Shown: one piece after another, positions 44,277 through 51,761 of the stretch
Position numbering within the stretch: position 1 is the stretch's first letter
Layout of the letters: the number at the start of each line of letters is the position of its first letter
Assembly (NCBI GenBank): GCA_963703945.1
Contig: CAVPGM010000045.1
Span: forward strand, 162,785-226,784
From: JALORV01 sp963703945
Lineage (GTDB): Bacteria > Pseudomonadota > Gammaproteobacteria > Burkholderiales > Burkholderiaceae_F
DNA length: 64,000 nt
Direction of reading: 5' to 3'
Program-made: the position numbers and the translations under genes
Notes under the pieces: model-generated
Seen by the model: the letters and a program-made list of their open reading frames with translations, nothing else
The model's database searches: none
Told to the model about the DNA's origin: nothing

Positions 44277-44354
44277 GCCGAACCAGCGGTTGGAGCGGAC
44301 CTGCTCCGGCGGGCTTCGCCCGCCTACGCGAGCCGCTCAACCGCGACGTTAGTC
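44277..44354 (+). other. attC site 7
   Basis: R'' GCCGAAC at 44,277 and R' GTTAGTC at 44,348, with AGCGGTTGGAGCGG/CGCTCAACCGC arms and a GGCGGGCTTCGCCCGCC hairpin. Confidence 0.9.
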
Positions 44355-44789
44355 ATGCCCACCCCGGCATCAGTCTCGCATCTCCGTTTCCCGGTCTTAC
44401 TCTGGCGGCCTGGTTACGCGTACGTGGCGCGTGACCCCGTGGAGTTGTGTACTCATCCGCGGTCCCTGCTCAGTGAAACGAAGGATCGCGCCCGTTTGGG
44501 CCAGTTCTTCTTGGCTGACTCCTCAGGTTTGTTGTATCGAGTGAAGAGCTTTGAAGACGTGCTGGTGTTCGGCGGGCTCAAGGCGGTTCCCCACTTCTTG
44601 CTTCGTTCCAAATTTGCGGCGCCGGAACTAGAGCCTGTGCTGCATTCTTCGTCCGCTCAAGTTCTGAAGTCGCTGGCCGCGGCCCGGCGTTCGCTTCCTG
44701 AACGCGCTGTGGCCGCAGACATTCCTGTGGCTTCGGCTATCGAGGGCAAGGCGAAAGAGATGCACGTTGCTAGTGCAGTTCATGACTAA
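44355..44789 (+). CDS. Cassette hypothetical protein
   Basis: 144 residues, not recognised. The ATG follows R' directly, so there is no leader within the cassette and the ribosome site would have to come from attC. HLRFPVLLWRPGYAYV and GLLYRVKSFEDVLVFGG look beta-rich; no membrane segment. Confidence 0.6.
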   Translation: MPTPASVSHLRFPVLLWRPGYAYVARDPVELCTHPRSLLSETKDRARLGQFFLADSSGLLYRVKSFEDVLVFGGLKAVPHFLLRSKFAAPELEPVLHSSSAQVLKSLAAARRSLPERAVAADIPVASAIEGKAKEMHVASAVHD

Positions 44790-44842
44790 CTTTCCGTTCA
44801 AGAGCCGACGCCCTGCGGGCGCGGCTTGACTCAACGTTAGGC
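44784..44842 (+). other. attC site 8
   Basis: R'' GACTAAC at 44,784 and R' GTTAGGC at 44,836. At 59 bp this is a minimal attC. Confidence 0.9.
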
Positions 44843-44849
44843 GCGTTGG

Positions 44850-45467
44850 ATGGTTGCGGTGAATAGTTCCGGTCACGAGGTTCGGTGGATCCGAACCGGC
44901 GTAGTCGCTGGACTTTGGGCGTGTACCGCATACCCCGTAGCGGTCTTCGTTCCGCTTCCGTTGCGCGCGTCGGTAGCACTCGCCGCCAGCTTCGGGCCGG
45001 CGCTGGGTCTTGGTTGCGTGGGATTGTGGCGGTTAATCCAGTTGCACCGCCCCTCAGTTACGGCGGGGGCGGCTGCCGGCCTGAACGGGCTCGGGGGAGC
45101 GTTGTTCACGGCAATGGTACTGGTCCAAATGGCTGTCGGGCATGCAACTGATGATCGCACGGAGCGTCCTTTGCAGGCGGTCTGGCTCGGATTGGATGTT
45201 GCGTGGGACGTCTACATCGGCCTCGGGACGGTCTTGTTCGGCGTTAGCATGCTTCGCCATCCGCGATTCGGTCGCCCGTTCGGGATCAGCGGCATCATTC
45301 TTGGTCTCGGTCTATTAGTGCTGAATCTCTACACCTTTCCCGCGCCGCCCGCCAACGCTGGACTCATGGACCTGGGTCCCTTCATCGGTTTCTGGTATTT
45401 GGCCGTCTCTGTGCAGACGTGGCGCTCACTGGGATGGGCGCAGGCGGTGGCTGATGCGCGCGCCTAA
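44850..45467 (+). CDS. Cassette integral membrane protein, unknown
   Basis: 205 residues with about six membrane helices (for example TGVVAGLWACTAYPVAVFV, ALFTAMVLVQMAVG, FGISGIILGLGLLVLNLY). No family recognised with confidence. Start 8 bp after the boundary, stop overlapping the next attC. Confidence 0.7.
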   Translation: MVAVNSSGHEVRWIRTGVVAGLWACTAYPVAVFVPLPLRASVALAASFGPALGLGCVGLWRLIQLHRPSVTAGAAAGLNGLGGALFTAMVLVQMAVGHATDDRTERPLQAVWLGLDVAWDVYIGLGTVLFGVSMLRHPRFGRPFGISGIILGLGLLVLNLYTFPAPPANAGLMDLGPFIGFWYLAVSVQTWRSLGWAQAVADARA

Positions 45468-45519
45468 CCCGCGGCTGCAGCGGACGCCTTCGGCGCCGCT
45501 GAGCCGCCAGCCGTTAGGC
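45462..45519 (+). other. attC site 9
   Basis: R'' GCCTAAC at 45,462 and R' GTTAGGC at 45,513, short GCAGCGGACGCC/GGCGCCGCTGAG stem. Confidence 0.92.
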
Positions 45520-45534
45520 GCCTGAAGGAACCTT

Positions 45535-46038
45535 ATGCGCCACATCCTAGCCGCAGTCGCCACAGCCTTGATCTTGTCACCCCCGACGCAGGTTGGCGCG
45601 CAAGAGTCGCAGCTAGAGCAGTTGGCGTGGCTTGCCGGATGTTGGGCCGCTGAGTCTGGTGAACCGGGCTCGGGCGAGCACTGGCTGCCTCTTGCCGGCG
45701 GCACGATGCTCGGAGTCGGAAGAACAGTCAAAGACGGCAAGACCGTCGAGCACGAGTTCCTCCAGATTCGACTTAACGCCGATGGAAAGGTCGTCTACAT
45801 CGCCCTGCCGTCTCGCCAGAACGAAGCAACCTTCGTGGCTTCGAGCGTCGGAGAGCGAGCCGTGACGTTCGAGAACCCTCAGCACGATTTCCCCCAACGG
45901 ATCATCTATCGAGCGCTGCCTGAGAACCGACTCGCAGCACGAATCGAGGGAACACGAGGAGGAGCCCTACGCGGCATCGACTTCCCGATGAGGCGAGTTC
46001 AATGCGAGACGCTTGCACCTGCTGCACTGGGCAAGTAG
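45535..46038 (+). CDS. Cassette DUF6265 family exported protein
   Basis: 167 residues. A signal peptide ends near VGAQE. LAWLAGCWAAESGEPGSGEHW, GTMLGVGRTVKDGKTVEHEFLQI and FENPQHDFPQRIIY match the DUF6265 pattern of periplasmic proteins of unknown function. Complete. Confidence 0.82.
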   Translation: MRHILAAVATALILSPPTQVGAQESQLEQLAWLAGCWAAESGEPGSGEHWLPLAGGTMLGVGRTVKDGKTVEHEFLQIRLNADGKVVYIALPSRQNEATFVASSVGERAVTFENPQHDFPQRIIYRALPENRLAARIEGTRGGALRGIDFPMRRVQCETLAPAALGK

Positions 46039-46045
46039 CCCAGAC

Positions 46046-46249
46046 GCCTAACCCCTCGGTCGAGGCGAGGCCCAACGGCGGGCCACCAGGCCCGCCCAGC
46101 GGCCTTTGGCTATCATCCGCCGTGCGGGCCTGGCGTCCCACCGTCGGTCCCCGCCAAGGCAGCTGAAGAGACTGACGCACTTGCCGTCTTCGGGGCTTGG
46201 CTGGCACCATCAAGCGCGGCGGCCAAGCGGGTCCACCTACGAAGATGAC
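46046..46249 (+). other. attC half-site and gene-less stretch
   Basis: R'' GCCTAAC at 46,046 is followed by a GGCGGGCC/GGCCCGCC hairpin, but no R' core is found before the next attC at 46,250. The ~200 bp hold no credible gene and look like a deletion-fused pair of cassettes. Confidence 0.65.
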
Positions 46250-46326
46250 GCCCAACCCTTCCATCGAGTGGACGTCCACAAGCAGGCTTCGCCTGCTTGC
46301 GCCGCCGCTCACGTCAAACGGTGGGC
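46250..46326 (+). other. attC site 11, degenerate R'
   Basis: R'' GCCCAAC at 46,250 and a GCAGGCTTCGCCTGC hairpin. R' reads GGTGGGC at 46,320, losing the GTT triplet. Confidence 0.8.
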
Positions 46327-46364
46327 GTCACGAATAGCTCTGCTTGTGGCTCAAGGAGGACACG

Positions 46365-46802
46365 ATGGACCCTGAGCATCCGCTCGAGAAGGTCATTGCC
46401 GTCTACGGAGAAGCGTGGAATAGCCACAATGTCGAGGCCATTCTCGCGATGCACACCGAGGATTCGGTCTTCGAGAACCACTCGAGCGGCGGAAAGGGTG
46501 TCGGCAAGGACGCCATACGAGAGATCCTAAAGGGGGTCTTCGCCGCGTTTCCCGATATCCGTTTCGATGCGCGTAGGACGTACGTGCGAGACGGTTTAGT
46601 GACGCAGGAATGGACAGCAACAGGCACGCTGGCCATTCCATACACGAAGGGCGCCACCACTGTGCAGCCGACGGGAAAGAAGGTCTCCTGGAACGGCGTC
46701 GACGTGATTCCCTTCGCCGGCAACCTTGTTGCACGTAAGGACGTCTACGTCGACTCAATGGGATTCTTGCGGGCGCTGGGATTCAGGCAAGCGGATCTAT
46801 GA
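46365..46802 (+). CDS. Cassette SnoaL-like / NTF2-fold protein
   Basis: 145 residues. IAVYGEAWNSHNVEAILAMHTEDSVFENH is the typical start of a SnoaL-like ester-cyclase relative, and FAAFPDIRFDARRTYV with WTATGTLAIP continues it. A strong AAGGAGGA ribosome site precedes ATG 46,365. The substrate is unknown. Confidence 0.85.
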   Translation: MDPEHPLEKVIAVYGEAWNSHNVEAILAMHTEDSVFENHSSGGKGVGKDAIREILKGVFAAFPDIRFDARRTYVRDGLVTQEWTATGTLAIPYTKGATTVQPTGKKVSWNGVDVIPFAGNLVARKDVYVDSMGFLRALGFRQADL

Positions 46803-46826
46803 GCGTGTGCCATATCCGCAGGTGCC

Positions 46827-46838
46827 GCCCAACAACTG
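46827..46838 (+). other. attC site 12, left part (split by IS3)
   Basis: GCCCAAC at 46,827 is the R'' core. The rest of this attC resumes at 49,659 after the IS3 element. Confidence 0.75.
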
Positions 46839-46877
46839 GAGTTGACCCAGTCCCGCGGACGGGTTGGGATTTGATTC

Positions 46878-47249
46878 TCAAGTCTCCATGATCTGCGGTG
46901 CAGGGTTGTCCACGGTGCCGCCGCCGGCCCGCAAGAGGCCGGAGGCGAGCGGCGCGGTGGGCAACCCGGGTTCGTGGTGTCGGTCGCGTGCTTCCTTTCG
47001 TAGTTGGCGGGCGACAGGTACTCGAGCGCCGAGTGTCGTCGCCGCGGGTTGTACCAGGCCTCGATCCAGGTGAAGACCGCCAGCCGCGCTTCGGTCTTGC
47101 TCTTGAAGCTGCGGCGGTCGAGCAGTTCGCATTCGAGGCTGGCGAAGAAGCTCTCGGCCATGGCGTTGTCGTAGGCGTCGCCCACGGCTGCCCATCGACG
47201 GCCGCACGCCCATCTCGGCGCAGCGGTTGCCGAAGGCGATGCTGGTGTA
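46878..47249 (-). pseudogene. IS3 orfB transposase, C-terminal part
   Basis: Contains the third catalytic region: GDAYDNAMAESFFASLE with the DDE glutamate, then WIEAWYNPRRRHSALEYLSPANYE. It joins the part at 48,714 when the IS30 element and one target copy are removed. A frame change near 46,985 is needed to reach the usual end. Confidence 0.85.
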
Positions 47250-47253
47250 CTGG

Positions 47254-48709
47254 GTGGATTCAAACGGTCGTTGCAACACTTCAATGATGGAGGTTGCAAT
47301 GACGAGGAGAAGAAGGTCGGATCAGGCGATACGGGCCAAGCTGCGCTCACCGGGTCGCCCACCGGTTGGACGGCGTTTGGAGCGGGAGCGGTTCTGGGCG
47401 GCCATTGCCGCCGGACACTCGAGTGAGGATGCGGCAGCAATCGGTCGAGTATCGCCGGTGGTCGGAGTACGGTGGTTTCGGGAGGCCGGGGGCATGCCAC
47501 CATCACACCTTGCGCCATCGGCGCGGCCGCCGTCGGGGCGGTATCTGTCGTTCACGGAACGCGAGGAGATCGCGTTGCTGCGCGTGAAGGGTCATGGGGT
47601 ACGCGAGATCGGGCGCCGGCTCGCGCGATCAGCGTCGACGATCTCGCGTGAGTTGCGACGCAATGCGGCCACACGCAGTGGCAGCTTTGAATATCGTGCA
47701 ACGACGGCACAATGGCATGCGGATCGCGCCGCCCGGCGGCCAAAGCCGGCCAAGCTGGTAAGCAACCCGGTGCTCCGACGGTATGTGCAGGACCGCTTGG
47801 CGGGGATGATCCTTGCGCCGAGCGGCACGGCAATACGCGGACCGGCGGTCCTGTGGAAGGGCCGCCGGTACGGACGAAGGCAGCACCGGCGCTGGGCGCG
47901 CGCATGGAGTCCGGCGCAGATCGCAAATCGCCTGCCACTCGACTTCCCCGAAGACAGCTCGATGCGCGTCAGTCACGAGTCGATCTACCAAGCGCTATAC
48001 ATCCAGGGGCGCGGCGCACTGCGCCGTGAGCTAACGGCGTGTTTGCGCACGGGGCGCGCACTGCGCGTTCCGCGCGAACGGACTCGCGGGCGTGGCAAGT
48101 CGTTTATCGGATCCGAGTTGCTCATCAGCGAGCGGCCCGCCACGGTCGATGACCGAGCGGTGCCGGGCCACTGGGAGGGTGATCTCATTCTCGGGCTCGC
48201 GAGCTCCGCGATCGGCACGTTGGTGGAACGAACAACGCGGTTCACTCTATTGCTTCATCTGCCGCGGCTCGCCGAACACGGTATCAGTCCGCGCGTGAAG
48301 AATGGGCCGGCGCTCGCTGGCCATGGCGCAGAGGCGGTGCGGGATGCCATCACGCGCACGATGGTGTCCTTCCCCGAGCAGCTCCGGCGATCGCTGACGT
48401 GGGATCAAGGAGCAGAGATGAGCCAGCATGCACGTCTGCGCATCGACACGGGGCTCGTGGTCTACTTCTGCGATCCGCAAAGTCCATGGCAGCGCGGCAC
48501 GAACGAGAACACGAACGGGCTGCTCCGGCAGTACTTCCCAAAGGGCACGGATCTGAGCATGCACAGCGCCAAAGACCTCGCCGCCGTCGCTCTTGCGCTC
48601 AACACCCGGCCTCGCAAGAGCCTCGGCTGGCGTACGCCAGCCGAGGCTCTAAGTGCGGTGCTAGGCTGCTCCGAACAAACCCGTGTTGCGACGACCGGTT
48701 GAATCCGGG
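47254..48709 (+). mobile_element. IS30 family element
   Basis: About 25-bp terminal inverted repeats (GGATTCAAACGGTCGTTGCAAC against GGATTCAACCGGTCGTCGCAAC) and a 4-bp target duplication CTGG (47,250-47,253 and 48,710-48,713). Removing it restores the IS3 orfB reading HHSDQGCQYTS. Confidence 0.88.
47284..48702 (+). CDS. IS30 family transposase
   Basis: 472 residues. An N-terminal helix-turn-helix (LSFTEREEIALLRVKGHGVREIGRRL, then RSASTISRELRRN) precedes a DDE domain: GHWEGDLI, LTWDQGAEM and GTNENTNGLLRQYFPKG. The frame is intact. The better ribosome site (GGAGG) supports the internal ATG at 47,299. Confidence 0.93.
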   Translation: MMEVAMTRRRRSDQAIRAKLRSPGRPPVGRRLERERFWAAIAAGHSSEDAAAIGRVSPVVGVRWFREAGGMPPSHLAPSARPPSGRYLSFTEREEIALLRVKGHGVREIGRRLARSASTISRELRRNAATRSGSFEYRATTAQWHADRAARRPKPAKLVSNPVLRRYVQDRLAGMILAPSGTAIRGPAVLWKGRRYGRRQHRRWARAWSPAQIANRLPLDFPEDSSMRVSHESIYQALYIQGRGALRRELTACLRTGRALRVPRERTRGRGKSFIGSELLISERPATVDDRAVPGHWEGDLILGLASSAIGTLVERTTRFTLLLHLPRLAEHGISPRVKNGPALAGHGAEAVRDAITRTMVSFPEQLRRSLTWDQGAEMSQHARLRIDTGLVVYFCDPQSPWQRGTNENTNGLLRQYFPKGTDLSMHSAKDLAAVALALNTRPRKSLGWRTPAEALSAVLGCSEQTRVATTG

Positions 48710-48713
48710 CTGG

Positions 48714-49286
48714 CAGCCCTGGTCGCTGTGGTGGATGACGGTGTCGGGACGGCGCTGCTCGAGCGCCATGTTCAGCGCGGCCAGCACCAGGTCGGCCGTC
48801 ATCCGTTCTCCGAGAGCCCAGCCCACCACGCGCCGGCTCCACGCATCGATCACGGCGGCCAGGTAGATGAAGCCGGCCCAGGTCGGGATGTAGGTCATGT
48901 CGGCCACCCACAGCTGATCAGGCGCGCTCGGCCACGAAGCGACGTTGCACCAGATCGGGCGCGGGTCGCTGGTCGCGATCGCGCTGGGTGGTGATGACGA
49001 AGCCGCGCCGCCGGCTGACGCCACGCAGACCGGCATGACGCATCAGCCGCGCGACCCGGGTGCGCGCGATGCGCTCACCCTGATCGATCAGTTCGGCTCG
49101 CACGCGCGGCATGCCGTAGGTGCCGTCGGACTCGGCGTGGATGCACCGGATCCGTTCGGTCAGCACGGCGTTGGCGATGGCGCGCGGCGCCGGCGCCCGC
49201 TCGCGCCAGGCGTAGTAGCCGCTGGCGGAGACCTTCAATACGCGACACATCGTATGGATCGGGAAGTCGGCCTGGTTTGCGCTCAT
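48714..49286 (-). pseudogene. IS3 orfB transposase, N-terminal part
   Basis: Contains the HTH_21 region (RIRCIHAESDGTYGMPRVRAEL), then after a frame change near 48,945 the first two catalytic acids (LWVADMTYIPTWAGF, HHSDQG). Truncated at 48,714 by the IS30 insertion. Confidence 0.87.
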
Positions 49287-49606
49287 GAGTTCGAAGACGG
49301 CGTGGACGTCTTCTCGCCTCTGGCGGCAAACCAGGCCGTAGCCTTTGCCAGGATGTCGCGCTCCGTCTGCAGCCGGCGATTCTCGCGTCGCAAGCGGCTG
49401 AGCTCTTCGCGCTCGACCGTGGTCAGGCCTTCCTTGCCGGGCAACGGCTTGCCCTTGTCGATGGCGGCCTGGCCAACCCAGTTGGCAATGGTCTGCGCGG
49501 TGACGCCAAACTCGCGCGACAGCTCGGCGGGACTGCGACCCGCTTCGACCAGTTCAATCAGTTGCTGCCGAAATGCCGCCGGATACGGCGCCCTCGTCTT
49601 GCCCAT
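49283..49606 (-). CDS. IS3 orfA transposase subunit
   Basis: 107 residues with a helix-turn-helix (QQLIELVEAGRSPAELSREFGVTAQTIANWV) and a C-terminal leucine-zipper-like coil (ELSRLRRENRRLQTERDILAKA). ATG 49,606 follows GGAGGAG. Its stop overlaps the orfB start by 4 bp. Confidence 0.9.
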   Translation of the reverse strand: MGKTRAPYPAAFRQQLIELVEAGRSPAELSREFGVTAQTIANWVGQAAIDKGKPLPGKEGLTTVEREELSRLRRENRRLQTERDILAKATAWFAARGEKTSTPSSNS

Positions 49607-49658
49607 AGCGGACTCCTCCTTCCACAACAATGAGGTGTCCACGAAAATGGGTCAACTT

Positions 49659-49747
49659 CAAACGCGTTCCAGCCGACGCCCTCGCGCCGCGCGCTCGGGT
49701 TCCCTCGGGCCTACAACCCTCGGCGCGACTGAACGCGAGCGTTAGAC
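49659..49747 (+). other. attC site 12, right part
   Basis: Continues the attC begun at 46,827: CGTTCCAGCCGACGCC arm, a long GC-rich stem and R' GTTAGAC at 49,741. Confidence 0.8.
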
Positions 49748-49750
49748 CTC

Positions 49751-50227
49751 ATGACCACAGTCTTGTGCCGCCCCGCTGTTCAGTCTGACGCGCAGGCGAT
49801 CGACGCGGCGGCGTACGCTAGTGCCGTCCAACACTACTCAGACAACCCGCACCTGTTTGCCCCGCCGAAGGCAGCCCCAGGAGCGTGGAGCACCGACCTT
49901 CTACAAGAGCACCACGATGCCCGGGTGTTTGTAGCAGAACACCTCGGCGAGGTCGTAGGCTTTGTCCACGTCACGATCAACCTAGAGACGAGGGCGCTCT
50001 TCAACCAGGCCAAGTACGGCAAGATCGAGTCCGTGGCCGTGCTGCCGCGTCAACGAGGAAAGGGGTTCGGAACAGCTCTGCTCCAGCACGCGGAGGCTTG
50101 GGCCCGGGAACATGGCTGCCCGGAAGTTCGGCTCAACGTGTGGCTCTTCAATGAACGGGCAGCCAATCTCTATCACCGCCTCGGGTTCACGCCCATGTCA
50201 ATGTTCATGGCCAAGCATCTCGAATGA
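49751..50227 (+). CDS. Cassette GNAT family N-acetyltransferase
   Basis: 158 residues. Acetyl-CoA-binding motif A is VAVLPRQRGKGFGTALLQHAE, followed by NVWLFNERAANLYHRLGFTP (motif B). The ATG lies 4 bp after the cassette boundary. The acceptor substrate is unknown; antibiotic acetyltransferases of the GNAT class are common in integrons, but nothing here is specific. Confidence 0.9.
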   Translation: MTTVLCRPAVQSDAQAIDAAAYASAVQHYSDNPHLFAPPKAAPGAWSTDLLQEHHDARVFVAEHLGEVVGFVHVTINLETRALFNQAKYGKIESVAVLPRQRGKGFGTALLQHAEAWAREHGCPEVRLNVWLFNERAANLYHRLGFTPMSMFMAKHLE

Positions 50228-50228
50228 G

Positions 50229-50395
50229 GCCTAACCCCTCGTTCGGCGGCGGGGGTCGGCCATGGGACTACCCCAACGGGTGTTTGTTTGCTTTCGCCAT
50301 GAATCGCGATCAGGATCGTATCGGTTGATCCCGAGACCGACCGAACGGAAGTCGGTCCTTACACGCCGCCTCAGGCGGGAAAGGGGAGCGCACTC
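50229..50395 (+). other. attC half-site and gene-less leader
   Basis: R'' GCCTAAC at 50,229 with a GTTCGGCGGCG arm, but the symmetrical half and R' are missing. The ~160 bp up to the next gene contain a GACCGACCG / CGGTCGG repeat and no gene. Probably a deletion within attC that fused two cassettes. Confidence 0.6.
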
Positions 50396-50851
50396 ATGTC
50401 GATCATTCACGCACGGACCGGGCCGTTGGGAGGGGTGTTCTTCGAGGAACCGGAGGTGGCGCGGTACATCGCGCTGGTCGGGACGGCCGGCGGGTTCCAG
50501 CTCCCTGATCCGGCGTCGGGATTAAGCGACCGCCACATTCAGCAGATTCACGCGCCCGGCCTCCTGAGCGGTTCGGCTCCCGTGATCTTTTTCCGCACCC
50601 GACATACGGAGCGGCCGAAGTTCTCGGTGCGCCTGAATGCGACACACCTGACCCAGCACACCTTCGTCGCAGCGGACCCGCCCGAGCGCTCGTGGCACGA
50701 GATCATTCCGGCTGGCGCGCTCAAGCTCCAAGACAATGAACTGACACTCAACGTCAGCGGGCAGGGGACGGTCATCTTCGGGGACGTGGTTATCCTGTAC
50801 ACGTCGAACGAACTCACGGTCAGGAAGCCGCTGGTGTTCACCCAGAGCTGA
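50396..50851 (+). CDS. Cassette hypothetical protein, beta-rich
   Basis: 151 residues. No family recognised. Alternating hydrophobic strands (PVIFFRTRH, KFSVRLNATHLTQHTF, ELTLNVSGQGTVIFGDVVILY) suggest a beta-sandwich. A GGAAAGGGGAG ribosome site precedes the ATG. No signal peptide. Confidence 0.65.
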   Translation: MSIIHARTGPLGGVFFEEPEVARYIALVGTAGGFQLPDPASGLSDRHIQQIHAPGLLSGSAPVIFFRTRHTERPKFSVRLNATHLTQHTFVAADPPERSWHEIIPAGALKLQDNELTLNVSGQGTVIFGDVVILYTSNELTVRKPLVFTQS

Positions 50852-50886
50852 GGCGGCGTTCGGCCCCTTCCGCGAGAGCAAGTAGC

Positions 50887-50983
50887 GCCGAACCAAGCGC
50901 TGCAGCAGACCGGGGCCGCAAGTAGGCTTTCCGGAGTTCAAAGACCCCTCAGCGGCCCCGGCTGCTGAGCTTCGCTGTTAGGC
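50887..50983 (+). other. attC site 14
   Basis: R'' GCCGAAC at 50,887 and R' GTTAGGC at 50,977 with GCGCTGCAGCAG / CTGCTGAGC arms. Confidence 0.85.
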
Positions 50984-50993
50984 CCCCTGGTTC

Positions 50994-51362
50994 ATGCAAA
51001 GCGCGATAGCCGCAGTCATGGTGCACGTAGCGGACGTCGAGGCCGGCATCGCTTGGTACGAGCGCGCGTTTCCCACTGCTCGCCGCGAGCAGGTCGGAGA
51101 TCCGCCTTTCGAGCGCTTGGCCGTTGGTAGTGCCTCGATCGAGATCGTTCGCGCCGATGCGAAGGTTTCCAGCGGTGCAGCAGGCTCAGTCGTGTACTGG
51201 CGCGTGGCACAGTTCGAGTCTGCGCTGGTGCACTTCCAGGGCTTAGGCGCCACGCTGTACCGGGGTCCAATGTCCATCGAGAATGGCGAACGCATGTGCC
51301 AAGTTCGAGATCCCTGGGGCAACTGCATCGGCCTTCGCGGTCCTTCGTCCGTCCAAGGGTAG
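50994..51362 (+). CDS. Cassette VOC (glyoxalase/bleomycin resistance-like) protein
   Basis: 122 residues, one VOC module pair (VMVHVADVEAGIAWYERAF, then YRGPMSIENGERMCQVRDPWGNCIGL). Metal-ligand positions are partly conserved. VOC proteins range from fosfomycin and bleomycin resistance to dioxygenases, and the sequence does not decide. Complete. Confidence 0.87.
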   Translation: MQSAIAAVMVHVADVEAGIAWYERAFPTARREQVGDPPFERLAVGSASIEIVRADAKVSSGAAGSVVYWRVAQFESALVHFQGLGATLYRGPMSIENGERMCQVRDPWGNCIGLRGPSSVQG

Positions 51363-51377
51363 TTCAATGCTGCAGTG

Positions 51378-51455
51378 GCCTAACCACTTCATCGAGCGGA
51401 CGTTCCAAAGGCCGCTTCGCGCCCTTTGGCCCGCCGCTCATGTCGAACGTTAGCC
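51378..51455 (+). other. attC site 15
   Basis: R'' GCCTAAC at 51,378 and R' GTTAGCC at 51,449, hairpin CAAAGGCCGC/GCGCCCTTTG. Confidence 0.9.
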
Positions 51456-51501
51456 TTCCCACGCCAGTTGAATGTCCACTTCCACCGCGCACGTCCGTCC
51501 G

Positions 51502-51690
51502 CTATGGGTCCGATAACAGTCGGTCGCGACGGTCCGCATTCGGCCAACTAGCGGTCAAGGCTAACTCGTCCGAAAGCGGCCGTTCACTGTTCGAAGGCCA
51601 CCCTTCGATGTGCCGATCCAGCGGACTGCGAACCCCGATTCCCGGCTTCTTCATGACGTGGGTGTAGATCATCGTCGTCGCCACGCCGCA
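51502..51690 (-). pseudogene. Integron integrase C-terminal remnant
   Basis: TTMIYTHVMKKPGIGVRSPLD matches the last segment of IntI proteins, including the nucleophilic tyrosine, and is a different sequence from the resident intI (THVLATSAAGLASPLD). Everything upstream of the tyrosine segment is missing. It is a relic of a second integrase stranded in the cassette array, on the minus strand. Confidence 0.72.
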
Positions 51691-51761
51691 TCCGGCTCGG
51701 CGCTGCGTCGGATGATGAGCAAGCGATGTTGTCTGCGTTACCAGGCCGTCACGTGCTGAAC

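Larger units (their letters stand above)
46839..49658 (-). mobile_element. IS3 family element, interrupted by IS30
   Basis: Ends carry the inverted repeat AGTTGACCCA (46,839) and its complement (to 49,658). orfA is intact, but orfB is frame-shifted and split by the IS30 element, so this copy is dead. It sits inside an attC. No clear target duplication is seen. Confidence 0.82.
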
